IMG/VR virus record: IMGVR_UViG_3300050033_000555
Coordinates: 1-45,651 of that record
DNA: 45,651 nucleotides
Reading direction: 5' to 3' (one strand)
Source: a virus
Shown piece after piece: positions 22,323 through 29,519 of the stretch. The number at the start of each line of letters is the position of its first letter. Within the stretch, counting starts at the first letter, position 1. The notes beneath the pieces are model-generated. The model saw only the letters and a list, made by a program, of their open reading frames with translations. It was not told the origin of the DNA and searched no databases. Position numbers and translations under genes: made by a program.

Positions 22323-22748
22323 ATGGCTACCAAAACTGCTCCGGCTATCGATTCCCCCTCCGCTTGCGACATCGATCGGTGTGCCTACCTCTTGGCCAGA
22401 GAGCGCGAGCAGAAGCCCGAGCGGGACGAACTGGCGAAGCTCAAAGCCAAACTCCAGCAGCAGTGTGAGACCCGCCCGGCCAACCTGCCGATACGGCTCA
22501 CCGGGCGCCTCTACTATCTCGATCTCACGGCGCGCGAATTCCGGCGCGAAATAACCAACAGGCCCAAAGCGCTTGCGCTGCTACGCAAAGCCATGGGTCT
22601 CGATGGCCTGCTCTCGAAACTCACGATTCCATTCAAGCTGCTCGACGCGGAGATCCCCGCGGACAAACAGACCGGCTTCGTCACCAGCGAGCGTACCGGC
22701 TCGCGCGACGTCTCCGGCGGCCTTCTACAGACGCCCGTAGCGGCGTAA
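22323..22748 (+). CDS. hypothetical protein, 141 aa
   Basis: MATKTAPAIDSPSACDIDRC start (an upstream TTG is also possible). Helical charged middle (EREQKPERDELAKLKAKLQQ) and a beta C-terminus. No family. A loosely structured 66-bp gap to the NusG-like gene follows. Confidence 0.55.
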   Translation: MATKTAPAIDSPSACDIDRCAYLLAREREQKPERDELAKLKAKLQQQCETRPANLPIRLTGRLYYLDLTAREFRREITNRPKALALLRKAMGLDGLLSKLTIPFKLLDAEIPADKQTGFVTSERTGSRDVSGGLLQTPVAA

Positions 22749-22813
22749 ACAGCCCGGCGTTAGACCGGTTTTAGCAGCCCCAAAAAGTAAGTAAGGGCGC
22801 GGAGTGTGTCTCG

Positions 22814-23314
22814 ATGCTGCCGTGGTATGCCTTGCACGTCGCTTCCAACACCGAAGGCCAGGTCGTCGACCGGCTCTCCGAGGCCCGCATCGACAGCTTC
22901 TTCCCTCACGTGATGGCGAAGTCGCGCGATAAGCGCCGTGACATCACCCGCAAATTCTTTCCTGGGTACGTGTTCGCCAATTTCGACCTGGCCGAGCGCA
23001 CCCCGGTCATTCGAATTCCCCAGGTTATCTCAATTTTGGGATGCGCCCATTCTCCGGTGATCATCCCAACCTCCGAGGTCGACGCGATTCGCACCATGAC
23101 CCTATTCGCAACAGCGGATGTCACCGCCTGCCCGTATGTGGCTGCCGGCGAACAAATCAGAATCAGGTGTGGGCCGCTTGTCGGCCTCGAAGGGTACGTA
23201 ATCGAAATGAAAGGCGAGGCCCTTGTGGTGGTTTCGGTCACGATGTTCCAGCGGTCAATTCGCACTCGGGTTGCAATTGAAGATATCCAAGTGATTGAGC
23301 GGAAGGTCGCATGA
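22814..23314 (+). CDS. NusG/RfaH-family transcription elongation factor
   Basis: 166 aa. Residues 1-105 are a NusG N-terminal (NGN) domain (WYALHVASNTEGQVVDRLSE, ITRKFFPGYVFANFDLAERT, IPQVISILGCAHSPVIIPTS). From about 110 a KOW domain follows (GEQIRIRCGPLVGLEGYVIE, MKGEALVVVSVTMFQRSIRT). It is a specialised paralogue of the UpxY/LoaP/RfaH group. Such proteins usually act on one set of long operons through an RNA or DNA element. The structured leaders at 23905, 30495 and 41102 are candidate targets. Confidence 0.85.
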   Translation: MLPWYALHVASNTEGQVVDRLSEARIDSFFPHVMAKSRDKRRDITRKFFPGYVFANFDLAERTPVIRIPQVISILGCAHSPVIIPTSEVDAIRTMTLFATADVTACPYVAAGEQIRIRCGPLVGLEGYVIEMKGEALVVVSVTMFQRSIRTRVAIEDIQVIERKVA

Positions 23315-23562
23315 TCCTTGGCCCCGACGGCAGAGAGTTGCGGCGCCCGCTCGGCTTCATTCGCGCCTATGGTCCCGTAAAGCGCGAGAAGTTCGAAACC
23401 TCCGCTGTCGGTTCAGATCGCGTGTATGAAGCATGGAGCGATCCAATAGACGGCCTGAATTCCGCTCCGGTTAAAGCTATCGGGGTCCTGCCCTTTTGTG
23501 CGAGGCGCTCGCTCCACGCCGCCGCTTCAACCGTCGGCCTACGGCCGCTGAAGCGGCTCTGA
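23311..23562 (+). CDS. hypothetical, C-terminus formed by a repeat
   Basis: ATG overlaps the NusG stop (ATGA). Residues 1-53 look coding (MILGPDGRELRRPLGFIRAY, GPVKREKFETSAVGSDRVYE). The last 30 residues are encoded by a 93-bp repeat shared with 39139-39233, so the original end of the protein may have been replaced. Confidence 0.5.
   Translation: MILGPDGRELRRPLGFIRAYGPVKREKFETSAVGSDRVYEAWSDPIDGLNSAPVKAIGVLPFCARRSLHAAASTVGLRPLKRL
23470..23562 (+). repeat. hairpin repeat D, copy 1
   Basis: Begins TTAAAGCTATCGGG, ends GCCGCTTCA (23521-23529) ... TGAAGCGGC (23549-23557) TCTG. The outer stem is 9 bp; an inner CCGT/ACGG stem follows. Copy 2 lies at 39139-39233. Inner stems differ in sequence but both pair. 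Confidence 0.65.
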
Positions 23563-23577
23563 AGTCAAAACAGATTT

Positions 23578-23883
23578 ATGCGACCCAACCAGCAAAACAC
23601 GAATCGCGCCCCTGCCCAGGTGACGCGGATCGCAGCGGAAGGCCCACGGGCTCCGCTCAAAGAAGCCAGTCTCACCACCAGGACCGATGAGGCATTGAAG
23701 TGGAGCGGCGAACTCGAACGCCATCTGTGCGCCATTCACGCGAATCTCTTCGGGCCAAGAGCCGGTGATCCCGAACTAACTGAACTCAGCACCATCGAAG
23801 AAAAAATCGCCGCCCTGGGTTTGCGGCTGGCATGCCTCTGCGGTTTTGCCGCCACTATCGCACAGCGCATCGAGAACAAATAA
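23578..23883 (+). CDS. hypothetical protein, 101 aa
   Basis: MRPNQQNTNRAPAQVTRIAA, then helical ELERHLCAIHANLFGPRAGD and IAALGLRLACLCGFAATIAQ, the latter weakly hydrophobic. Unknown. Confidence 0.55.
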   Translation: MRPNQQNTNRAPAQVTRIAAEGPRAPLKEASLTTRTDEALKWSGELERHLCAIHANLFGPRAGDPELTELSTIEEKIAALGLRLACLCGFAATIAQRIENK

Positions 23884-23904
23884 GGCTCTCCGGTAGCTGA
23901 CTTC

Positions 23905-23998
23905 AGAGCCGGGCCAGCGCCGTCCCACGGCGACGGTTGGGCCAGGCGGCGCATCACGAGCGCGCACCCTGAAGCCACCAAACCTCGAACCCTTTAAC
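23905..23998 (+). ncRNA. structured leader element, copy A
   Basis: Starts CAGAGCC. Hairpin 1: GCCGGGCCA with TTGGGCC-A-GGC closes an inner CGCCGT/ACGGCG stem with the conserved GACGGT on the 3' side. Hairpin 2 GGC-GCATCACGA-GCG abuts it, then the conserved tail AGCCAC ... CGAACCCTTTAACCG. It leads into the membrane protein/sigma factor pair. Copies B (30495) and C (41102) share the layout. Confidence 0.6.
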
Positions 23999-24053
23999 CG
24001 CTGAGTTTTGCGCGGAGTACCAAAGAAATCCAACAAGAACAAGGAGTATAGCC

Positions 24054-24296
24054 ATGCCAAACATTGTTCCGTATATCTCCGCGATTTTTGCCATTCTGAC
24101 GACCATTATCCTGGCCCTCATCGGCTTCGGGCTCAAGACCCAATTGGAAGCATTGCGCAATGAATTTCACGTGGCACTGGCCGCCGCGCAGATTCAGTTT
24201 TTTAGCCTGGTGAACGGCAAATACGTGAGTAAAGAGAATCTGGAATTGCGGCTGGCAGCCCTCGAACAAAAAAAAGTGCGCACCTCCCGGAAATAG
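24054..24296 (+). CDS. single-span membrane protein, possible holin-like
   Basis: MPNIVPYISAIFAILTTIIL ALIGFGLK is one membrane span, followed by a helical soluble part (EALRNEFHVALAAAQIQFFS, ELRLAALEQKKVRTS). Size (80 aa) fits holins or spanin-like proteins, but no lysin is near, so this is only a guess. Downstream of element A; stop is 3 bases before the sigma gene's GTG. Confidence 0.5.
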   Translation: MPNIVPYISAIFAILTTIILALIGFGLKTQLEALRNEFHVALAAAQIQFFSLVNGKYVSKENLELRLAALEQKKVRTSRK

Positions 24297-24298
24297 AA

Positions 24299-24823
24299 GT
24301 GGAATCGATCCCTGCGGAAATCACGAAGAGGATCACTTATGCTGTACGGCGGGTGCCCGGTTATCTACGAGAAGATGCGGAGCAGGAAGCGGCGCTCGCC
24401 GTGCTTGTAGCGATGGCGCGATTCGACCCGAGCCGAGGTACAAGATCGCATACCTTCCTTGGCTATCGTGCGGCGGGGGCGGTCGCGGATTGGTGGCGCC
24501 GCGAGGACCCGGCCACCCGGTCGCATCGCCGCGCGATCAAAGCCGGGGATGCCACGGGGATCGCCTTCCGAACCACGCGCGTCCTACGGAATCACGCAAG
24601 TCCCGAGCCGTCGCCGGAGGCCCAATATCTTCGCAACGAAGCGGGGTACCGGCTGAGATCGGCCATGTGCAGATTAAGCCCATTGCGGACCCGGGTTCTG
24701 ATAGGTCTGTATTTCGAAGACCGGACCTACAAGGATCTGGCGGCCGCTATGGGGCGTTCGGTCGAATCGATTGGTCAAAGCAGGGCGCAGGCGTTGAAGC
24801 AATTGCGGCGCCTGCTGAAGTAA
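24299..24823 (+). CDS. sigma-70 family RNA polymerase sigma factor
   Basis: 174 aa from GTG 24299. Region 2-type sequence YLREDAEQEAALAVLVAMAR FDPSRG then HTFLGYRAAGAVADWWRRED; region 4-type RTRVLIGLYFEDRTYKDLAA AMGRSVESIGQSRAQALKQL. A phage sigma factor that may direct late transcription. The weak ribosome site GAAATAGAA suggests coupling to the preceding gene. Confidence 0.8.
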   Translation: MESIPAEITKRITYAVRRVPGYLREDAEQEAALAVLVAMARFDPSRGTRSHTFLGYRAAGAVADWWRREDPATRSHRRAIKAGDATGIAFRTTRVLRNHASPEPSPEAQYLRNEAGYRLRSAMCRLSPLRTRVLIGLYFEDRTYKDLAAAMGRSVESIGQSRAQALKQLRRLLK

Positions 24824-24843
24824 AACGATCTTTGCAGCAGAGA

Positions 24844-24901
24844 GCGGAGTCTTCCTCTATGGGCGCTCCTACCCCGTCGACGCGGTGGGAGCGCACTCCG
24901 C
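24844..24901 (+). terminator. strong bipartite hairpin after the sigma gene
   Basis: Outer GCGGAGT/ACTCCGC (24844-24850 / 24895-24901) and inner GCGCTCC/GGAGCGC (24863-24869 / 24888-24894) with a further CGTC/GACG tip. It is followed by CTTTCCGTTTGTT. It may terminate the operon or process its RNA. Confidence 0.55.
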
Positions 24902-24925
24902 CTTTCCGTTTGTTGAAATAGTTCT

Positions 24926-25231
24926 ATGTTTGCCATGTCTCGGATGTCCAACGTCGAGCGCAGAACCCATGCTGAGAGAGCCTGTTCGGTAGCAGCCGCG
25001 GCGGCGCATGACGTCAACGACGAATTGACCATCATCCTCAACGGCACCGCAGAACTGCTGGCCGACGTGGGTCTCTTGCATTACGCCCATCCGATGCTGT
25101 TGGATATCCACGCCGCGGCCGCGCGGTGCGCTCGCAAGACCGCCGGCCTTCTGGCACATAGCGCGCGCGGCGGCGCCCGGCCGGTGAACGTGCCGTTGGA
25201 AAAGCTCATTGCGGAAGTGCGGGAACAATGA
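24926..25231 (+). CDS. orphan HisKA/DHp-like domain protein, 101 aa
   Basis: Residues about 24-80 (AAAHDVNDELTIILNGTAEL, DIHAAAARCARKTAGLLAHS) have the H-D-x-N-x-L-T-x-I pattern of a histidine-kinase dimerization helix, with a candidate phospho-His in AAAHD. No ATPase domain follows. It overlaps the recombinase ATG by 4 bases. Confidence 0.6.
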   Translation: MFAMSRMSNVERRTHAERACSVAAAAAHDVNDELTIILNGTAELLADVGLLHYAHPMLLDIHAAAARCARKTAGLLAHSARGGARPVNVPLEKLIAEVREQ

Positions 25232-25794
25232 AGGCGGCCATCTACGCTCGGGTGTCGACCAAAGATCAGCACTGCGAAATGCAGTTGACCGATCTCCGCA
25301 AATATGCTGGCCGGCAGGAATGGGAAACGGTCGAGTACGTTGAGAAGGCGTCGAGCGTCAAGAAGCGGCCCGTCTTCGAGTCGATGCTCAAGGACGCACA
25401 GGCCGGCAAGATGGATGTGGTGCTGGTGTGGCGCATTGATCGCTTTGCGCGGTCGATGAAGGACTTCGTTTCGACTACCCTGCAACTCTCCTCCTGGAGA
25501 GTGCGGCTGATCTCGATCACGGAAGGCGTCGACTCGGGCAATGAGAACCCGTTCGCCAAATTCATGCTCGGGCTCCTGGCGCTCCTGGCCGAACTGGAGC
25601 GCAACATCATCGTGGAGCGGGTGAACGCCGGCCTGGCAGAGGCTAAGCGGCAGGGCAAGCACTGCGGCCGGCCAGCGAAGGTGTTCCGGCGCGACCGCGC
25701 CAAGGAGCTCCGCAAGCAGGGAATGAGCTGGCGGAAGATTGCCGCGGAGTTGGGCGTCAATTTCGCAACCGTCCGGCGGGCCGTGGCGGCATAG
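25228..25794 (+). CDS. serine recombinase (resolvase/invertase family)
   Basis: 188 aa. MKAAIYARVSTKDQ puts the serine at 10; DVVLVWRIDRFARS and ELERNIIVERVNAGLAEAKR, then HTH SWRKIAAELGVNFATVRRAV. Second small serine recombinase of the window. Confidence 0.9.
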   Translation: MKAAIYARVSTKDQHCEMQLTDLRKYAGRQEWETVEYVEKASSVKKRPVFESMLKDAQAGKMDVVLVWRIDRFARSMKDFVSTTLQLSSWRVRLISITEGVDSGNENPFAKFMLGLLALLAELERNIIVERVNAGLAEAKRQGKHCGRPAKVFRRDRAKELRKQGMSWRKIAAELGVNFATVRRAVAA

Positions 25795-25833
25795 GCGCGA
25801 GCCTGTGTCAAAACCGTCTTTTCAGAAGGCAAT

Positions 25834-26049
25834 ATGCGCGTTGCAAACAATAGGACAGCGGAGCCGGTTTCGGGTGTGTCGCAACCAATTGGTTTAGACA
25901 CGGCTATGGCAGCTAAAACCAACAGAATGAACGGGCTGAAAGGCGCCGCTGAGTTCACCGGCCCCATTGATTCCACCGGGCGCTGTTTCCCGGCCGCCGG
26001 CCCTTCCCCGGCTTTTGGCACTGCATTAAAAAAGAGCCCCACCTTATGA
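25834..26049 (+). CDS. possible small ORF, 71 aa
   Basis: MRVANNRTAEPVSGVSQPIG; AGAAGG ribosome site; stop overlaps the ParB-like ATG (ATGA). Composition is ambiguous and no family is seen. Confidence 0.35.
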   Translation: MRVANNRTAEPVSGVSQPIGLDTAMAAKTNRMNGLKGAAEFTGPIDSTGRCFPAAGPSPAFGTALKKSPTL

Positions 26050-26579
26050 AGTCATCCCCTCCCGCGCTCCCCGGCGCCATGCAGATCGAGATGTGGCCGA
26101 TTGACCGGCCCGTCCCGTACGCGCGGAACGCCCGCAAGCTCTCCGCCTCCGCGGTCGACAAGGTCGCCGCATCCCTAAAGGAATTCGGCTGGCAGCAGCC
26201 CATCGTGGTCGACGCCCAGGACGTGATCGTCGTGGGCCACACGCGCCTGATGGCCGCGAAGAAACTGGGCATGGCCGAAGTGCCGGTGCACGTGGCGGCA
26301 GACCTGACGCCGGGGCAGGTGAAGGCATACCGGCTGATGGACAACCGGGTGCACGAGGAAACCAGTTTCGATTTCGAGCTGCTCGGGCTGGAATTGTTCG
26401 AAAGCAAGGCTCTGGGCATGGATCTGAAACTGACGGGTTTCGATTCGGACGAATTGGGCACGATGTTCGCGGCCGAGGGTTGGGAAGCCCCGGAGGATGC
26501 GCCGAAGGGCGGCAAGATTCCCGATAAATACGAAATTCTTGTTGACGAAGGGGTTTCATGCCGTGCGTTGATATCGTAA
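26046..26579 (+). CDS. ParB N-terminal domain (Spo0J-like) protein
   Basis: 177 aa. MQIEMWPIDRPVPYARNARK, then VVVDAQDVIVVGHTRLMAAK, KLGMAEVPVHVAADLTPGQV, KAYRLMDNRVHEETSFDFEL. This is the ParB/sulfiredoxin-fold domain that in phages is usually fused to a DNA methyltransferase; here it ends before any methylase and is followed by an ABC-GNAT gene. It may guide the modification enzyme to DNA. Confidence 0.8.
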   Translation: MKSSPPALPGAMQIEMWPIDRPVPYARNARKLSASAVDKVAASLKEFGWQQPIVVDAQDVIVVGHTRLMAAKKLGMAEVPVHVAADLTPGQVKAYRLMDNRVHEETSFDFELLGLELFESKALGMDLKLTGFDSDELGTMFAAEGWEAPEDAPKGGKIPDKYEILVDEGVSCRALIS

Positions 26580-27679
26580 GACGAACGGAGATAAACCGTT
26601 CCGGCCGCGTGATGCAACTGGAGGGGCTGTTCGCCGTCCCGCCCTCGCAACACAGCGAAGTCAAATGGGCCGTTCATCTGCCGATTGAGCAGCGAAAGTG
26701 GAACGTCGGGCTTATTGTCGGGGCATCGGGCAGCGGGAAGACAACCGTCGCGCGGGAACTGTTTGGCGCGCAAATGATTCCCGGGTTTCAGTGGGCTCCG
26801 CAGCGGGCTATTGTTGACGATTTCCCCGCGCAGATGCCAGTGAAAGAAGTGGTCGAGATTCTGAACTCGGTAGGATTCAGTGACCCGCCGTCGTGGCTTC
26901 GGCCCTTTTCCGTGCTGTCCAATGGAGAGCAATTTCGCGTTACCGTCGCGCGGGCCATTGCGCAAGCCAGCGGCCTTTTTGTGATAGACGAATTCAGCAG
27001 CGTGGTGGACCGGCGCGTGGCGCAGTTGGGCTCATGCGCCATCGCGCGAACGGTTCGCAAGCGTGACGCGCAGTTTATCGCGGTTTCGTGCCATTACGAT
27101 ATTGCCGAATGGCTTCAGCCGGATTGGGTGTTCGAACCGGGGACAGATACGTTCCAGTGGAGGGAGCTTCAGCGAAGGCCAAGCATCAATCTCACCATAC
27201 GCAGAGTGCATAAAAAAGCTTGGGCCATTTTCCGTCACCATCACTATCTAGACACGGATCTCTCGCCAGTAGCTCAATGCTTCGCCGCATTCATCGACGA
27301 TTCGCCCGTGGGGTTTGTCGCCTACCTACCGTTCCCCCACGCTGTGCGGCCGGGATGGCGTCTGCATCGGCTGGTGTGTTTACCGGACTACCAGGGCGTA
27401 GGGATTGGGGTTGCGCTCGCTGATTACGTATCCAGCCTTCTCAAGGCCACGGGGCGGCCTGTGTTCCGGACGGCTGCGCATCCCGCAGTTGTTGCGCATT
27501 GCCGGAAGTCACAAATCTGGCGAGTCAATCGTGAAATGAGCAGAGTGGGGCCGCAAGGGAAAACCAGCACGGTGAAAATGAAAACCACGGCATCCGGTAG
27601 ATTCACGGCAGGCTTCGAGTACATCGGGCCGCCGGCGGAGAGACGGGAAGCGCTTATGTTCGGGCTGTCGGTGGCGTGA
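26558..27679 (+). CDS. ABC-type ATPase fused to GNAT domain, Mom-like?
   Basis: 373 aa. ABC part: Walker A GASGSGKTT at 55-63, signature LSNGEQFRV near 120, Walker B LFVIDEFSS near 140. C-terminal part (about 215-373) is GNAT-like: AWAIFRHHHYLDTDLSPVAQ, FAAFIDDSPVGFVAYLPFPH, WRLHRLVCLPDYQGVGIGVA with a CoA-binding Q-G-x-G-I-G. The HHYL and RLVCLPDYQG segments recall the Mu Mom adenine-modification family and its relatives fused to ABC ATPases. Placed after a ParB-like gene, it may be a DNA-modifying anti-restriction system. Chemical role is inferred. Confidence 0.75.
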   Translation: MPCVDIVRRTEINRSGRVMQLEGLFAVPPSQHSEVKWAVHLPIEQRKWNVGLIVGASGSGKTTVARELFGAQMIPGFQWAPQRAIVDDFPAQMPVKEVVEILNSVGFSDPPSWLRPFSVLSNGEQFRVTVARAIAQASGLFVIDEFSSVVDRRVAQLGSCAIARTVRKRDAQFIAVSCHYDIAEWLQPDWVFEPGTDTFQWRELQRRPSINLTIRRVHKKAWAIFRHHHYLDTDLSPVAQCFAAFIDDSPVGFVAYLPFPHAVRPGWRLHRLVCLPDYQGVGIGVALADYVSSLLKATGRPVFRTAAHPAVVAHCRKSQIWRVNREMSRVGPQGKTSTVKMKTTASGRFTAGFEYIGPPAERREALMFGLSVA

Positions 27680-27974
27680 AGTGGAACACGTAGAACGGCC
27701 CCTCGGCGGCGCCGTAGCAGTCGGCTAGATCGATTGCGGACACCAGGCCGGCCGCAAGCAAGGATGCGCGCGCGTGAACGTCCACGCGCTCCACGTTGAG
27801 TCGCAATCGCCCGTTGATAGAGAGCGAATCGCCGGGGCGGACGTTGCGATACCGAGCACCGTAGCGAATTTCCCAGGTCTTCGTGCCGGCCTGGATCTGA
27901 TCGACGAAGCGCTGCTTGACGAATAGCAGCATGCCGAAAATGGGAAGCAATGGAGCCCCTTCAAACAGCAACAC
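27654..27974 (-). CDS. ASCH-like protein, 106 aa
   Basis: GTG start with GGGAGG 6 bases upstream; MLLFVKQRF at 27932 is the alternative. LLFVKQRFVDQIQAGTKTWE then IRYGARYRNVRPGDSLSING matches the ASCH/PUA beta barrel. Last gene of the leftward cluster; its end overlaps the ABC-GNAT gene by 26 bp. Confidence 0.65.
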   Translation of the reverse strand: MLLFEGAPLLPIFGMLLFVKQRFVDQIQAGTKTWEIRYGARYRNVRPGDSLSINGRLRLNVERVDVHARASLLAAGLVSAIDLADCYGAAEGPFYVFHFTPPTART

Positions 27975-28767
27975 GAGAGGCCTCCCGCGTCCAACGCCAC
28001 ACGGAAGACTGCGGGGCGTTCAATTGGCGAGCGATGGCGGCCAGGGGCACGTGCTGCCGTCGCAATGCGATAGCCCGCGTCCGGGTGTCGATGTCGATAG
28101 GTTCGCATCGCTTGACGCGTTCGGATGCAACTGGCGTCACCGTAGCGCGAGTGGGCGCTATCAATTCGAGTTCCAGGTTCATAATCGCCTGGCGGATGTT
28201 GTATTCGGCCGCCTTCACGATCCCGGCGAAGTCCGGCGCGCGAACGTCCGGCGCTTCGGTTTGCCAGATGGTTGCCAGTAGCGCGCAGGCCGGCCCGAGT
28301 AGCCCCTCATGACTGAACTTCACCACACGGCAGCGGCTCAGGAAGCGATCCTCCAGCAGATTCGTGGCGTTCGCGGTGAACAGGAAGATGGTGTTGGGCG
28401 GTGCCGCGGTGGTATCGAGCTTGGACAGGAACGCGAGCTCCGCGGGCCGGCTCATCTGATCGGCCTCGTCGCACAGAATGACGTGCCACGGCGACTGGCC
28501 GAACATCGGCGCATAGTGGCAACTCGCCGTGATACGCTCCACGGTTTCCAGGTCGCATTGCCGGGAAGGGATATGATGGACCTCCCCGCCGATTTGTTGG
28601 GCGAGCGCCAGGGCCATGGTGGTTTTACCCAGGCCGGACGGGCCGAGCAGCAGCCAGGCCGAGGCGTAAGGGTTCGTGGCCAGGTGGCCCAGGATGGCGC
28701 GCGGGCGATCCAGGCCGGCGAAGGCGTCAATCGTCGCGGGCTTGTACTTCTCAACGAGGGGCGTCAT
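27961..28767 (-). CDS. AAA+ clamp-loader-like ATPase (RFC small-subunit type)
   Basis: 268 aa. Walker A GPSGLGKTTM at 42-51, Walker B VILCDEADQM near 96-105, sensor 1 FLFTANATN near 130, SRC motif RFLSRCRVVKF. N-terminal PLVEKYKPATIDAFAGLDRP is the RFC-type start. The C-terminus is an HTH (LAAIARQLNAPQSSVWRWTR). Likely phage replication helper, although a matching sliding clamp is not visible. ATGA overlap with upstream gene. Confidence 0.85.
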   Translation of the reverse strand: MTPLVEKYKPATIDAFAGLDRPRAILGHLATNPYASAWLLLGPSGLGKTTMALALAQQIGGEVHHIPSRQCDLETVERITASCHYAPMFGQSPWHVILCDEADQMSRPAELAFLSKLDTTAAPPNTIFLFTANATNLLEDRFLSRCRVVKFSHEGLLGPACALLATIWQTEAPDVRAPDFAGIVKAAEYNIRQAIMNLELELIAPTRATVTPVASERVKRCEPIDIDTRTRAIALRRQHVPLAAIARQLNAPQSSVWRWTREASRVAV

Positions 28768-28982
28768 GCGGCCTCCGGCAGGGTGTACCATTCGAGCAAA
28801 GCCGACGCCTCGCGCGTGATGCCCCACCCCGGTTGATCCCATTGAACCGATACATCTTGTCCGTGCGCGCCGTCTACCGTGCGCACGGTGCCAGTGAGTT
28901 CCGGCAGCGCCACGTAGTACACGCGGTCGCCCGGCTTCCAATTGTTCATACTGCCGATGGTGATAGGGATAGGGGATGTCAT
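28764..28982 (-). CDS. small SH3-like hypothetical, 72 aa
   Basis: MTSPIPITIGSMNNWKPGDR; VYYVALPELTGTVRTVDGAH, VSVQWDQPGWGITREASALL reads as a small beta-barrel (KOW/SH3-like). Overlaps the clamp-loader start. Role unknown. Confidence 0.6.
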   Translation of the reverse strand: MTSPIPITIGSMNNWKPGDRVYYVALPELTGTVRTVDGAHGQDVSVQWDQPGWGITREASALLEWYTLPEAA

Positions 28983-28984
28983 GG

Positions 28985-29278
28985 CTACGCCACCTCCGCC
29001 AGTTCCAGAGCGCGCTTGGCTGCGCGCTCCAGGCGGATTGCGTCACCCGACGGGGTGTAGACGCGACGGCCGAAGCCTTCGCAGGGAACCCACTGCTGGC
29101 CATCCCACACGAGCTGATGCCAAGTGGCGCCGTCCGAAACGCGGGACACGGACCAGCAGTCCGAGTACGCCACGCGCTTGGAGCGGAACGCCAGGCAGGC
29201 GATAATCGCATGGCCGAGGCTGGAATAGATGCGGCTTTCCGCCGTTCGGTGGTTCCGGGTTTCGTAGAATTCGTTCAT
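28985..29278 (-). CDS. hypothetical protein, 97 aa
   Basis: MNEFYETRNHRTAESRIYSS; DGATWHQLVWDGQQWVPCEG, GFGRRVYTPSGDAIRLERAA. Beta-rich then helix. No family recognised. Start is ATG overlapping the previous stop by one base. Confidence 0.6.
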   Translation of the reverse strand: MNEFYETRNHRTAESRIYSSLGHAIIACLAFRSKRVAYSDCWSVSRVSDGATWHQLVWDGQQWVPCEGFGRRVYTPSGDAIRLERAAKRALELAEVA

Positions 29279-29463
29279 CAGAACATCTCCTCTTGTGCCG
29301 CTCCACCAAAGAGCGGGCTTTCGTTAATGGGTTGGCGCCCGGCATCCAGCCGGCGCGCGGAAGGTGCGCGGAATTCCCATGTGACGCGCTCCGCGTCCAG
29401 ACGGGCGGCGCGCTCGGTGTCAGCCGCAGCGGGGATCGGCGGCGCTTCTGTTTTGGTTTGCAT
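29278..29463 (-). CDS. small hypothetical, 61 aa
   Basis: MQTKTEAPPIPAAADTERAA; acidic/proline start, GGAGAG ribosome site. Ends QEEMF directly at the next start. Unknown. Confidence 0.5.
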   Translation of the reverse strand: MQTKTEAPPIPAAADTERAARLDAERVTWEFRAPSARRLDAGRQPINESPLFGGAAQEEMF

Positions 29464-29493
29464 TGGGATTGATCTCTCCAGTGAAAATGGGGA

Positions 29494-29512
29494 GGGGGGT
29501 CAAAGCCCCCCC
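29494..29512 (-). terminator. G6/C6 hairpin between genes
   Basis: GGGGGG (29494-29499) pairs with CCCCCC (29506-29511) around TCAAAG. It lies between the DUF932 stop and the next start; on the leftward transcript the run CCCCATTTT follows. Could attenuate or stabilise. Confidence 0.4.
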
Positions 29513-29519
29513 GCCATCC

